Shown piece after piece: positions 13,423 through 20,122 of a stretch of DNA of 21,240 bases (the stretch's first letter is position 1; each line of letters opens with the position of its first letter). The translations under genes were made by a program, and so were the position numbers. The notes beneath the pieces are model-generated. The model was given only the letters and a program-made list of their open reading frames with translations, was not told the DNA's origin and made no database searches. Origin of the DNA: Phycisphaerae bacterium (GTDB lineage: Bacteria; Planctomycetota; Phycisphaerae; UBA1845; UTPLA1); assembly GCA_016935885.1 (NCBI GenBank), contig JAFGQA010000397.1, positions 1-21,240 on the forward strand, written 5' to 3'.

Positions 13423-14739
13423 TTATCGATGGGCCGCACGGGCTGGAGCCCGCAGCTTGTCTGTGGCAGGCCTCGGTCGCAGACATTCCGATACATGATC
13501 AGATATCTCGGCCAACTTGGCGGACCACGTCTCGGCTCGCATGGCGGTCTGGCGGGCCGCGGAGTCCGAGCCCCGTTGTGGCCGCCGTCGCGAAGACCGT
13601 GCCGACTTCTCTGTCGAGAATCCTCTCTCGGCTCGTTGCGGCACCGAGCCCCGTTGCGCCCGGCGTTCTTCCTCGCCACGCTCAGTCACAAGGACCTCCT
13701 GACACGCCTGCACGAAGCCAGCCGCGTCTGCCGCGATGCGCACCAACCCGCCGTACCGGCAGACCTCCGGCAACGGCGTCGAAACGACCGGCAGCCCCGC
13801 GGACAAGTACTCCCGCAGCTTGATCGGATTCACCGCCAGGGTCAGCGAATTGACGCGGAACGGGATCAGCCCCAAGTCGAAGCCACTCGCGTACGCCGGC
13901 AGTTGCTCGTAAGGACGCCGGCCGAGCAGGTGGATGTTCGGCAAGTCCGACAACGCCGAAACGTCCGTCGCCACGTCGCCGATCAACACGACGGCCCAAT
14001 CCGGCCTGGCACACGCCACCTTGGCCAACAGTCCCACATCCAGCCAATCCTGGATCAGGCCCCAGAAACCGAGGACCGGCCTCGGCAAGTCGGCTACGTC
14101 CCGCGGCACGCCGATGTTCGCCGACGTCGCCTGCGAGAAATGCTCGTAATCCACACCGTGCGTGACCAGCACGACGCGCTCATTCAGATGCCGCTTCGCC
14201 TCGAACAACGCCTGCGAGCTGGTGAACACCAGATCGGCCCGTTCGGCCAGGCGCCTTTCCGCCGCCAGCGTCTCGCCCGCGTCATACCCGGAAAACTCGC
14301 TGAACTCGTCCACGCAATAGTAGACCACGCATTCCTCACCGAACCGCCCGCACATGTAGTCCACATCCGGGGCAAAGGACCACATGTGCACGGGCCGCTC
14401 CGGCAGATCCTGCAAGACGCCGCGGATCTGCCGCGTCAGCAGTTCACGGTTCATCGCCGCGACGGCCCGGCTGCCGGGGATTGGCAGCACCAACGGCGTA
14501 ACGACCGTGATGTTGTTCGACACGAGCCGTGGCCCCTCGGCGAACTGCCGCAGCTTCGCCATGACCGCTCCGCCGTCCGCTCCGGACAGCCGCGGCCGCC
14601 GCGATCCGTGGTAGTTTACCCAGATGACGTGGTTCCGCTCCGACAGCAGCTTCATCACGTGATGCTTGCTGGTCGGATCGTAGAACCAGTTGCTGGCGAA
14701 GCAGATGATGTTGCGGTCTTCGATCACGCCGGATTCCAC
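13423..14739 (-). CDS. Glycosyltransferase family 1/GT4-like (TuaH-like)
   Basis: A GT-B-fold glycosyltransferase, likely for cell-surface polysaccharide. The 438-residue product starts at GTG 14739 without a clear Shine-Dalgarno; GTG 14727 after GGAA is an alternative. The N-terminal Rossmann domain contains RNIICFASNWFYDPTSKHHV (9-28) and VVYYCVDEFSEFSGYD (138-153), a feature of TuaH-like proteins. VTHGVDYEHF (192-201) links to the second domain, which has LGFWGLIQDW (223-232) and the donor-binding region NPIKLREYLSAGLPVVSTP (304-322). Residues about 362-391 are an in-frame repeat insertion rich in Arg/Ser, and the expected C-terminal helix (AARQTAMRAETWSAKLAEIS) resumes after it. The last residues are read from a palindromic repeat. 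It is downstream of a second glycosyltransferase on the same strand, separated by about 290 bases of repeats. Confidence 0.88.
   Translation of the reverse strand: MESGVIEDRNIICFASNWFYDPTSKHHVMKLLSERNHVIWVNYHGSRRPRLSGADGGAVMAKLRQFAEGPRLVSNNITVVTPLVLPIPGSRAVAAMNRELLTRQIRGVLQDLPERPVHMWSFAPDVDYMCGRFGEECVVYYCVDEFSEFSGYDAGETLAAERRLAERADLVFTSSQALFEAKRHLNERVVLVTHGVDYEHFSQATSANIGVPRDVADLPRPVLGFWGLIQDWLDVGLLAKVACARPDWAVVLIGDVATDVSALSDLPNIHLLGRRPYEQLPAYASGFDLGLIPFRVNSLTLAVNPIKLREYLSAGLPVVSTPLPEVCRYGGLVRIAADAAGFVQACQEVLVTERGEEERRAQRGSVPQRAERGFSTEKSARSSRRRPQRGSDSAARQTAMRAETWSAKLAEISDHVSECLRPRPATDKLRAPARAAHR
13566..13656 (-). repeat. 13-bp direct repeats flanking an R1-like core, inside the glycosyltransferase
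   Basis: CCGAGCCCCGTTG occurs at 13566-13578 and 13644-13656, a 78-base period (26 codons). Between them, TCTGTCGAGAATCCTCTCTC matches the R1 hairpin arm GCCGAGAATCCTTTCTCGGC with a few changes. The translated unit shows QRGS twice (residues 362-365 and 388-391) and keeps the frame open. Confidence 0.65.
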
Positions 14740-14813
14740 ATCGTTCGATTGCGCTCTGCCACGACGAACACGCGCTACCAGAATCGACTGACGACACGAT
14801 CCCCCAAGCCCAC

Positions 14814-15017
14814 GGATGCGAATCCGCGGGCCGATGCCCGGCGGGGTCGCATCGGTAAGCGGAGCCGCCAGCGGCGGCGGAGCTTACCCGTGGGCATCCA
14901 TTCCAGCCTGTTTCCACGGGTCATGAACGACTCGCCCCCGTGGGGTGTGTCGTTCGTTACCCATGCCACCCCATTCGAACGCTAAACACGTACGGGATGC
15001 GAATCCGCGGGCCGATG
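14814..15017 (+). repeat. 23-bp direct repeats flanking R2 copy 3
   Basis: GGATGCGAATCCGCGGGCCG plus ATG is found at 14814-14836 and again, identical, at 14995-15017, on either side of the R2 element. The 294-base gap 14740-15033 between the two glycosyltransferase genes is essentially this unit. Confidence 0.8.
14845..14970 (+). repeat. R2 element, copy 3
   Basis: 126 bp. The ends GGTCGCATCGGTAA and TTACCCATGCCACC are inverted repeats with two mismatches. It is internally very close to copy 1 (GGAGCTTACCCGTGGGCAT) and shares the right-hand extension CGAACGCTAAACACGTACG. Confidence 0.85.
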
Positions 15018-15033
15018 TCCGTGTTCCACGCCA

Positions 15034-16575
15034 CTACAGGACGACCTTGAATAGATCGACGCATTCGCGCGCCACCTGTTGCCAATCGCGACGCCCCCCC
15101 AGTTCGGCGATCCGTTGGCGGTCCCAATCCCGCTCCAAGGCCCAGCAGACCGCTTCCGTCAACGCGCCGCAATCCTCCAGCGGCACCAACCGCCCCAACG
15201 CCGGATCGTTCACGATCTCCCGGTTTCCCCCAACATCCGTCGCCACGACCGGGCAACCGCAGGCCAACGCCTCGGCAACCGCGTTGCACCAACCCTCGGA
15301 CCGGCTCGCCAGAACAAACAAGTCGGCCGCGTTCAGCAACGCCGCCACCCGCTTCGGCTCTATTCGCCCTGTCATCGATATGACCGGAGAGCAGCCTGTA
15401 CTACTAACGATTGGAACCTCCGCGTCCCGCGCAGAAACCTGTGGCACCGGCGTCTCGCCGGTGGGACCACGGGCGGGACGTCCGTGCCACACTCTGGTTG
15501 CGGCCGGAGGCCGCGCTGTGCCACAGTTCTGGGATAGGCTCGGGCTGCCCGCGCCCAAGCCCATCGCGTCAATCTGCCGACGCAGCCGCCTGGCGTATGC
15601 CGGTTCGCCCGCTTCCCCTCCCACCAAGACCAGCCGGACATCGCCCGCCCGCCGCCGCACGTCCGGCCACATCTCGATTAGACGATGGAACCCTTTCAAC
15701 GCCTGAAGATGCCCCACCGAGACAACGTACTTGACATCGTTCGGCCACCCGCAAGCCGCGCGGGTCTCGGCGGACGGCCCACGGCGGCTCGCCCCCGATC
15801 CGAAACGCCGGAACGTCTCGCTGTCCACTCCGTTCGGAATGACGCGCACGCCCAACTCGCGCCCCACCACCTCGTCGGCAAGGTCCGCCAGCGATTGCGA
15901 CACCGCGATCAGTCCATTCGCCCCGATCAGCATCTCCTTAATCTGTCGGCGTTTCGACCGATCGGCGATCTGGCTGACCAGCTTGCCCCGGATCGTGCAG
16001 ACAAACGGCACACCAAGACTGCGGGCGACGCGCCAGGCGCCGACGCCGTCGGGATAAACAAAATGCGCATCGATCAGGTCTATCCCAACGTCTTTGTGGC
16101 ACCGCCGCCTCGGCGGTGCGGACACCTGTGAGACGCCTGTACTACTAACGATTGGAATCTTTGCGTCCCGCGAAGAAACCTGTGGCACCGGCGTCTCGCC
16201 GGTGGATTCCCGGGCGGGACGCCCGTGCCACACTTTGGTCGCGGCCGGAGGCCGCGCTGTGCCACAGTAGTCGGCCGCCAGCCCCGCCGCCAACGCCCTG
16301 GCGTAGAAGCGCCCATCCAGTGATTTCAGCACGCCGGGCAGATAGAACATCGGCGGACGCCACACGGGCGGCTCCTCCGCAGCGCAGGAAAATGGCGTGT
16401 ACCAAACCCTGCCCAGCAGTGGAAACCACGGCACCGGCGCGACGACGCTGACCGGCATCAGCCGGTGAATCTCCCGCAGGCGCCGCTGGATGAATATCCC
16501 CTGCGTCGGAGCGACCGGATTCGGATAGCACATCGTCGTCGAGATGACCGGCATGACCGAACACGATATGGCCAT
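15034..16575 (-). CDS. GT4-type glycosyltransferase with two repeat insertions
   Basis: A GT-B glycosyltransferase, probably building exopolysaccharide or another surface glycan from a nucleotide-sugar. The product is 513 residues from ATG 16575; ATG 16554 (MPVISTTMCYPNPVAPTQG) is a likely true start and neither has a clear Shine-Dalgarno. The N-terminal acceptor domain has YPNPVAPTQGIFIQRRL and DAHFVYPDG. The linker has VIPNGVD, and the donor domain has VSVGHLQALKGFHRLIE, the EX7E pair E427/E435 in SEGWCNAVAEA, and CPVVATDVGGNREIV. Residues about 103-160 and 350-394 are copies of one translated repeat (CGTARPPAAT.VWHGRPAR..TGETPVPQ). Removing them leaves a normal-sized GT4 protein of about 410 residues. 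It lies 46 bases downstream of the 16622-17440 gene on the same strand, so co-transcription is likely. Confidence 0.9.
   Translation of the reverse strand: MAISCSVMPVISTTMCYPNPVAPTQGIFIQRRLREIHRLMPVSVVAPVPWFPLLGRVWYTPFSCAAEEPPVWRPPMFYLPGVLKSLDGRFYARALAAGLAADYCGTARPPAATKVWHGRPARESTGETPVPQVSSRDAKIPIVSSTGVSQVSAPPRRRCHKDVGIDLIDAHFVYPDGVGAWRVARSLGVPFVCTIRGKLVSQIADRSKRRQIKEMLIGANGLIAVSQSLADLADEVVGRELGVRVIPNGVDSETFRRFGSGASRRGPSAETRAACGWPNDVKYVVSVGHLQALKGFHRLIEMWPDVRRRAGDVRLVLVGGEAGEPAYARRLRRQIDAMGLGAGSPSLSQNCGTARPPAATRVWHGRPARGPTGETPVPQVSARDAEVPIVSSTGCSPVISMTGRIEPKRVAALLNAADLFVLASRSEGWCNAVAEALACGCPVVATDVGGNREIVNDPALGRLVPLEDCGALTEAVCWALERDWDRQRIAELGGRRDWQQVARECVDLFKVVL
15394..15527 (-). repeat. 134-bp 'GETPVP' element, copy 2 (coding)
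   Basis: Matches 16135-16268 at equal length with about 11 differences by hand count. It consists of three hairpins: GCGCGGCC/GGCCGC, GTGGCACGG/CCGTGCCAC-like and CACCGGCGTCTCGCCGGTG. It lies between MGLGAGSPSLSQN and SMTGRIEPKRVAALLNAAD, which would be nearly contiguous in a normal donor domain. Confidence 0.9.
16096..16268 (-). repeat. 134-bp 'GETPVP' element, copy 1, with an extra hairpin (coding)
   Basis: The shared 134 bp are 16135-16268. Bases 16096-16125 add another hairpin (GGCACCGCCGCCTCGGCGGT). It encodes residues about 103-160 of the glycosyltransferase, in the same reading frame and orientation as copy 2. Confidence 0.9.
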
Positions 16576-16621
16576 TCCCCCCGGGCGAGAAGCCCTGCCG
16601 GCCAGAATATCGGGACTTGGA

Positions 16622-17440
16622 TTACGCGCCGCCTCGCCGGGCGGCGAAATGTTGCCGTCCGCCCTGCTCCGCCAACGTCTGCCAGTAGATCAGCGTCGCA
16701 TTGGCCAGACTCGAGTCCTCCGCCACCCGCCGGTTGTAATAGATGTCGCCGCGGTTGGTGCTCTGTCCAGCGAGCAGCCGCTTATCGATCGGTACTTCGG
16801 ATAGGAACTCCCGTAGTCTTCCTAACAGAACGAGGAAGCTCTCCCGTTTCGTGGGCGCCCGCTTGTCTCCAAGGCACGAGTAGTCCAGCTTGTCCTGACA
16901 GAATTCAACCGCTCGTCCCGGGAACTCGCGCGGGAACAGGATCAGAAACAGCGTAGCCTCCGTCTGACGCTTCTGTTCCTCGACATGGGCAAGGCCCGAC
17001 ATTCCGCCGTGACCCATGTAGTATCTCCGTTCAAATCTGTGTTCGGTCGTCGTGCTCGTCCGGTTCCGCCTGCCGACGACGGCCAAGGCAACATCGCTCG
17101 CTGGCATCACGAGCGCCTCCCCGCGCCGGTGGGCCAGCTCAAGATGCGTCCCGTCACGGCCGAGCCGAAACACCTCAAACGGCTTCTCAAACGGCAGGTC
17201 CTCCTGCACGTACACGATCGTCGTCAGCCCCAACTCGTTGAGCCGCTGAGCCCTGGCTTCTGCTTCTTCAACCGAGTCGTAGCACGCCACTGACCTGGGC
17301 AGATCGCCTTTCAACCGAAGTCGAAGATCGTAGGCCGTGGCACCGGTCACGGCCGCGATGTTCCTAAACGTCTCCCCGTCTGCTGTGCCGATCGGGCAGA
17401 CCGCCAAGTGAACGCGCTCGTTGCTCGTCAGACAAGCCAT
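16622..17440 (-). CDS. Conserved-looking hypothetical protein upstream of the glycosyltransferases
   Basis: Starts at ATG 17440 (MACLTSNERVHLAVCPIG), seven bases after GAGGG; the longer frame back to 17596 lacks a ribosome site and looks non-coding. The product has 272 residues. Residues 8-80 form a compact alpha/beta-looking unit (HLAVCPIGTADGETFRNIAA..TG...YDLRLRLKGDLPRSVACY..VEEAEARAQRLNELGLTTIVYV). The pattern 'Pr.va.y...eeA...a..L...Gl' is reminiscent of L7/L12-like or SPOR-like modules, but I cannot name a family. The second half (FERRYYMGHGGMSGLAHVEE, then TEATLFLILFPREFPGRAVEF) is mixed helix/strand with no signal peptide or membrane segment. It precedes the GT4 gene by 46 bases on the same strand, so a role in surface-polysaccharide production is possible but only inferred. 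Confidence 0.75.
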   Translation of the reverse strand: MACLTSNERVHLAVCPIGTADGETFRNIAAVTGATAYDLRLRLKGDLPRSVACYDSVEEAEARAQRLNELGLTTIVYVQEDLPFEKPFEVFRLGRDGTHLELAHRRGEALVMPASDVALAVVGRRNRTSTTTEHRFERRYYMGHGGMSGLAHVEEQKRQTEATLFLILFPREFPGRAVEFCQDKLDYSCLGDKRAPTKRESFLVLLGRLREFLSEVPIDKRLLAGQSTNRGDIYYNRRVAEDSSLANATLIYWQTLAEQGGRQHFAARRGGA

Positions 17441-17599
17441 CCTGATCCCTCTGCCGTCCTCCAGTATTGTACTGCGCCCTCGATTGCCCCTGGTTATAAA
17501 CGCCGGCCTCCTTTGGAATAGCACGACCACACCGTTGCTCGTGCCAAATCGCACTCGCCGGGGCGGCACGCCGCGCCGAGGCGCCTTTCTTGGCACCGG

Positions 17600-17739
17600 C
17601 TAGTACCGCGTTTCACAGGAAACGCGACTACGATTGCTGGATTGCTGGATTGCTGGACCGAGAATTGCTGGACCGAGAATCCCTTCTCGGTCCTGAAGCC
17701 GGTGCCGAGAAAGGATTCTCGGCAGAGCGTACGAGTCGT
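17600..17739 (+). repeat. R1 repeat, copy B (expanded core)
   Basis: Opens with CTAGTACCGCGTTTCACAGG and ends near GCAGAGCGTAC. Between the first and second hairpins the unit ATTGCTGG is present three times in tandem, followed by ACCGAGA and a further ATTGCTGGACCGAGA. Copy C has two ATTGCTGG units and copy A has a single ATGGCTGG. This copy occupies the middle of the gene-free stretch 17441-17907. Confidence 0.85.
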
Positions 17740-17759
17740 GCGGATACCGCTACGAATTA

Positions 17760-17788
17760 CCGTGAAGTGCTCTAGTATACCTTCACGG
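17760..17788. repeat. CCGTGAAG hairpin
   Basis: CCGTGAAG (17760-17767) and CTTCACGG (17781-17788) form a perfect 8-bp stem with a 13-base loop containing CTAGTATAC. No T-run follows, so I call it a hairpin and not a terminator. It lies between R1 copy B and the next repeat. Confidence 0.5.
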
Positions 17789-17816
17789 ATGTGTTTGTGC
17801 GGGCTGTTACTCGGGC

Positions 17817-17872
17817 GTGCCACTGGCGGCTCGCCCGCCAGTGTTCACGGGCAGGCAAGCTGCCCGTGGCAC
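17817..17872. repeat. Paired hairpins of the GTGCCACTGGCGG family
   Basis: CACTGGCGGCTCGCCCGCCAGTG-type and ACGGGCAGGCAAGCTGCCCGT-type stems sit side by side, bounded by GTGCCAC and GTGGCAC, so the unit is itself palindromic. It lies 36 bases beyond the stop of the PEP-CTERM gene and could serve as its 3' structure. Confidence 0.65.
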
Positions 17873-17907
17873 CCGACCAGGTCCATCAATTGACGAGCGA
17901 CGGAGCA

Positions 17908-18861
17908 CTAACGTGAGCGGCGCCGAAATGCCAGGCCGGTCATCGCGATCAGCCACAGCGTCGCCGGCTCGGGTGTGAACATTATAAACGTCGGCGTATC
18001 CAATCCCCCGCCGCTGGCGAACACGTCGATTAGAACACCGGTCTCGCCGTCATAGCGCACGACATTGTGGCTGTGCCCGCCGGCAACGTACAGGTCGCCA
18101 TCGGGACCGAACACCAAGCCGTTGGGGCCTTGCAACTCCCCGCCACTTGCGAAGATGTCGATGAACGCACCCGTCTCGCCGTTGTAGCGCAGGACCTCGT
18201 CAGTATGCCAATTACATACGTAGAAGTGGCCGTCCGGGCCGAAGGTCAAGCCGGTCGGATCGTTCAACATGCCGCCGCTGATGAACTCACCGAGAAAGAC
18301 ACCGGTTTGCCCGTCGTAACGGAGGACAAGGTCATTCCCGAGGCATGTGACATACAAGTTCCCGTCCGGCCCAAACGCTAGATCACCGGGTACGGTCAGG
18401 CCGCCGCCGTCTGCAAACGTACCCAAGGGCGAACCTGTCAGGCCGTCGTAGCGAAGAACGTTATCCGTGCCCGCACTGACGACGAGCAAGTCTCCGTCAT
18501 CGTTGAACACCATGCCACAGGGGACTTCCAGGCCCCCGGAGCCAGCGCTGATGAACGAATCGATCAGGGCGCCTGATGCGCCGTCATACCGAAGAACGGC
18601 GTTCGAAAATGCGCTGGCAACGAGCAGGTTGCCGTCCCGACCGTAGATCAAGTCCTCCGGAAGGTTCAATCCGCCACCGCTGGCGAACGTGTCAATAAAC
18701 ATGCCCGTGTCGCCGTCGTAACGCAGGACACTGGCCGTGTTCCCGCTGCTGACGAGCAGGTCGAACTCTGCGGCATGGACCGGCCCGCCAACGCCGGCCT
18801 CCACGACGAGCAGCAAGAACGTCATGGTGAGGCCGAACAGACCCCTAAAGCGCGTGTACAT
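17908..18861 (-). CDS. Secreted PEP-CTERM beta-propeller (NHL/SMP-30-like repeats)
   Basis: The 317-residue product starts at ATG 18861, preceded by GGGGAG. An N-terminal signal peptide (about 1-30: GLFGLTMTFLLLVVEAGVGG, then PVHA) precedes about six repeats of roughly 43 residues. Each has the pattern VLRYDG.TG..I..F.SGGGL..P..L.FGPDGNLYV, as expected for blades of a beta-propeller. The C-terminus, TPEPATLWLIAMTGLAFRRR, is a PEP-CTERM sorting signal: the PEP motif, a hydrophobic helix and an Arg cluster. In Gram-negative-type bacteria this signal is processed by an exosortase and is linked with exopolysaccharide-producing clusters. The two glycosyltransferases on the same strand are suggestive, but no exosortase is in view. 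The ligand or enzymatic role is unknown. The repeats are well preserved at the DNA level, hinting at recent internal duplication. Confidence 0.9.
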   Translation of the reverse strand: MYTRFRGLFGLTMTFLLLVVEAGVGGPVHAAEFDLLVSSGNTASVLRYDGDTGMFIDTFASGGGLNLPEDLIYGRDGNLLVASAFSNAVLRYDGASGALIDSFISAGSGGLEVPCGMVFNDDGDLLVVSAGTDNVLRYDGLTGSPLGTFADGGGLTVPGDLAFGPDGNLYVTCLGNDLVLRYDGQTGVFLGEFISGGMLNDPTGLTFGPDGHFYVCNWHTDEVLRYNGETGAFIDIFASGGELQGPNGLVFGPDGDLYVAGGHSHNVVRYDGETGVLIDVFASGGGLDTPTFIMFTPEPATLWLIAMTGLAFRRRSR

Positions 18862-19264
18862 CTCGCTCCCCGTTCCGTTGCTTCAATCCACGTAGAAACC
18901 GTCGGACGGCTCGGCGCCGGGCAGTTCGCTTTGCAGGGGCCCGCGAGCCTTGACGGCTCTCCTCACGTTAGAAACCTAATGTACTGTACTGCGGCGAAGA
19001 TTGCAAACGCCCGTGCCCCAGGCCTCTTTGTCAGGGCCCGTGACACTTCCGGCGGCATTCGATTTTGGGTGACACGGGCGGCTGGTCCGCCCGTGTGCCG
19101 TCTCTGGTGGACGCATGGGCCCGCGCACTGGCAGGCAAGCTGCCAGCGGCACCCGCCTAGACTGTCATGGCCCCTCTTCGTCACTTCTCGTTCAGGCGAT
19201 CCAGATAGCCCGAAACTGGAGCCACTTCCAGGATTTGGGCCCGGATCTCAGCTACGATCTGCGC
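18862..19264. other. Intergenic region between PEP-CTERM gene and lplA, with two hairpins
   Basis: This 403-base gap lies between divergent genes. It holds ACACGGGCGG/CCGCCCGTGT (19072-19095) and GCACTGGCAGGCAAGCTGCC followed by AGCGGCAC (19125-19152), both of the same family as 10092 and 17817. An AT-richer patch near 18968-18995 (GTTAGAAACCTAATGTACTG) may contain a promoter, but I could not choose a convincing -35/-10 pair. No gene is seen. Confidence 0.55.
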
Positions 19265-20122
19265 ATGGCGGCCTCCCGGCTTCTCATCGACCCTCCGCTG
19301 CCAGGCCCCATCAACATGGCCCGCGACGAGGCCTTGTTGATGGCCTGCACGGATCCAGACGCGCCGCCGGTCCTGCGTTTCTATGCCTGGTCGCCGCCGA
19401 CCATCTCGCTGGGCTACTTCCAGGACTACGCCGAATACGAGCGACTTCCCCCGCCCGCGGGGGATTTGCCCGTTGTTCGGCGCACAACCGGTGGCGGGGC
19501 GATCCTGCACGACCTGGAACTGACCTACTCAATCGTGATCCCGGCGTCCCACGCACTGGTCGCCGGCCGCCCGAATCACCTGTACGAGCTTGCCCACCAG
19601 GCGGTCATCGACGCGATCGGCCACGGCGTGCGTCTGCTCGGCACCGACAACACGGCCTGCGGTGCCTCCACGCAACGCGGACCGTTCTTCTGCTTCGCCC
19701 GCCGCCACGGCTTGGACGTCGTCATCGACGAGCCGCGAACTTCGACTGAGGAGCCACAGGCCTTGCCTGAAGAGCCGCGGGCTTCAGCCCGCGCGGCCCC
19801 AGCTACCCATGAAAAGCCCGCCGGCTGCTCGAAGCTCGCCGGCTCCGCGCAGCGCCGTACGAAGACCGCCGTCCTCCAGCACGGCTCGGTCGTGCTCGAC
19901 AGCCGGTACACCCAGCAGCCGGCCGCGACGTGGAGACGCCTGGCGGGCGAGCCGATCAGTTTCGATCGTGCCGTCCGCCGTCTCCGTTCGGCCTTCGAGG
20001 CGAGTCTAGGCATGGCTTTGCGCACGGATTCGTGGTCGGAGGAAGAACTGAAGGCTGCCATGCGATATGAGCAGCGTTACGCCGGCAAGGCCTGGACCGT
20101 CCACCGCCGGCGCGACGGTTGA
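19265..20122 (+). CDS. Lipoate-protein ligase A-family enzyme
   Basis: Member of the biotin/lipoyl ligase fold, transferring lipoate or octanoate to lipoyl domains of dehydrogenases or GcvH. The start is placed at ATG 19265 (MAASRLLIDPPLPGPINMARDEALL), where family similarity begins; the upstream extension to 19115 is read from repeats. The product has 285 residues. RRTTGGGAILHD (72-83) is the substrate-binding motif. PFFCFARRHGLDVV (140-153) precedes, and K190 in SKLAGSAQRR is, the invariant lysine region, followed by VLQHGSVVLD. Between these, residues 156-188 are an in-frame repeat insertion (19730-19800), immediately before the catalytic lysine. Whether the enzyme is a true LplA or a LipM-like octanoyltransferase cannot be told from sequence alone. 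It converges on the SDR gene, and the two stop codons abut. Confidence 0.9.
   Translation: MAASRLLIDPPLPGPINMARDEALLMACTDPDAPPVLRFYAWSPPTISLGYFQDYAEYERLPPPAGDLPVVRRTTGGGAILHDLELTYSIVIPASHALVAGRPNHLYELAHQAVIDAIGHGVRLLGTDNTACGASTQRGPFFCFARRHGLDVVIDEPRTSTEEPQALPEEPRASARAAPATHEKPAGCSKLAGSAQRRTKTAVLQHGSVVLDSRYTQQPAATWRRLAGEPISFDRAVRRLRSAFEASLGMALRTDSWSEEELKAAMRYEQRYAGKAWTVHRRRDG
19730..19800 (+). repeat. Tandem 21-bp units ending in a GC-palindrome, inside lplA
   Basis: Three 21-base units begin GAGCCGCGAACTTCG (19730), GAGCCACAGGCCTTG (19751) and GAGCCGCGGGCTTCAGCC (19772). They encode EPRTSTE, EPQALPE and EPRASAR. The third continues into the full palindrome GAGCCGCGGGC...GCCCGCGCGGC shared with ftsK (4359-4390) and with 13223-13399. 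Confidence 0.75.

Noticed and set aside
13099..14985. 628-residue plus-strand frame across ylbF, R2 copies and a glycosyltransferase
   Set aside because: Spans several unrelated features and repeats; His/Arg/Gln-rich; opposite a glycosyltransferase with clear motifs.
17760..17788. Intrinsic terminator or operator
   Set aside because: Perfect stem but long loop, no T-run, and no gene ends nearby on either strand; kept only as a hairpin.
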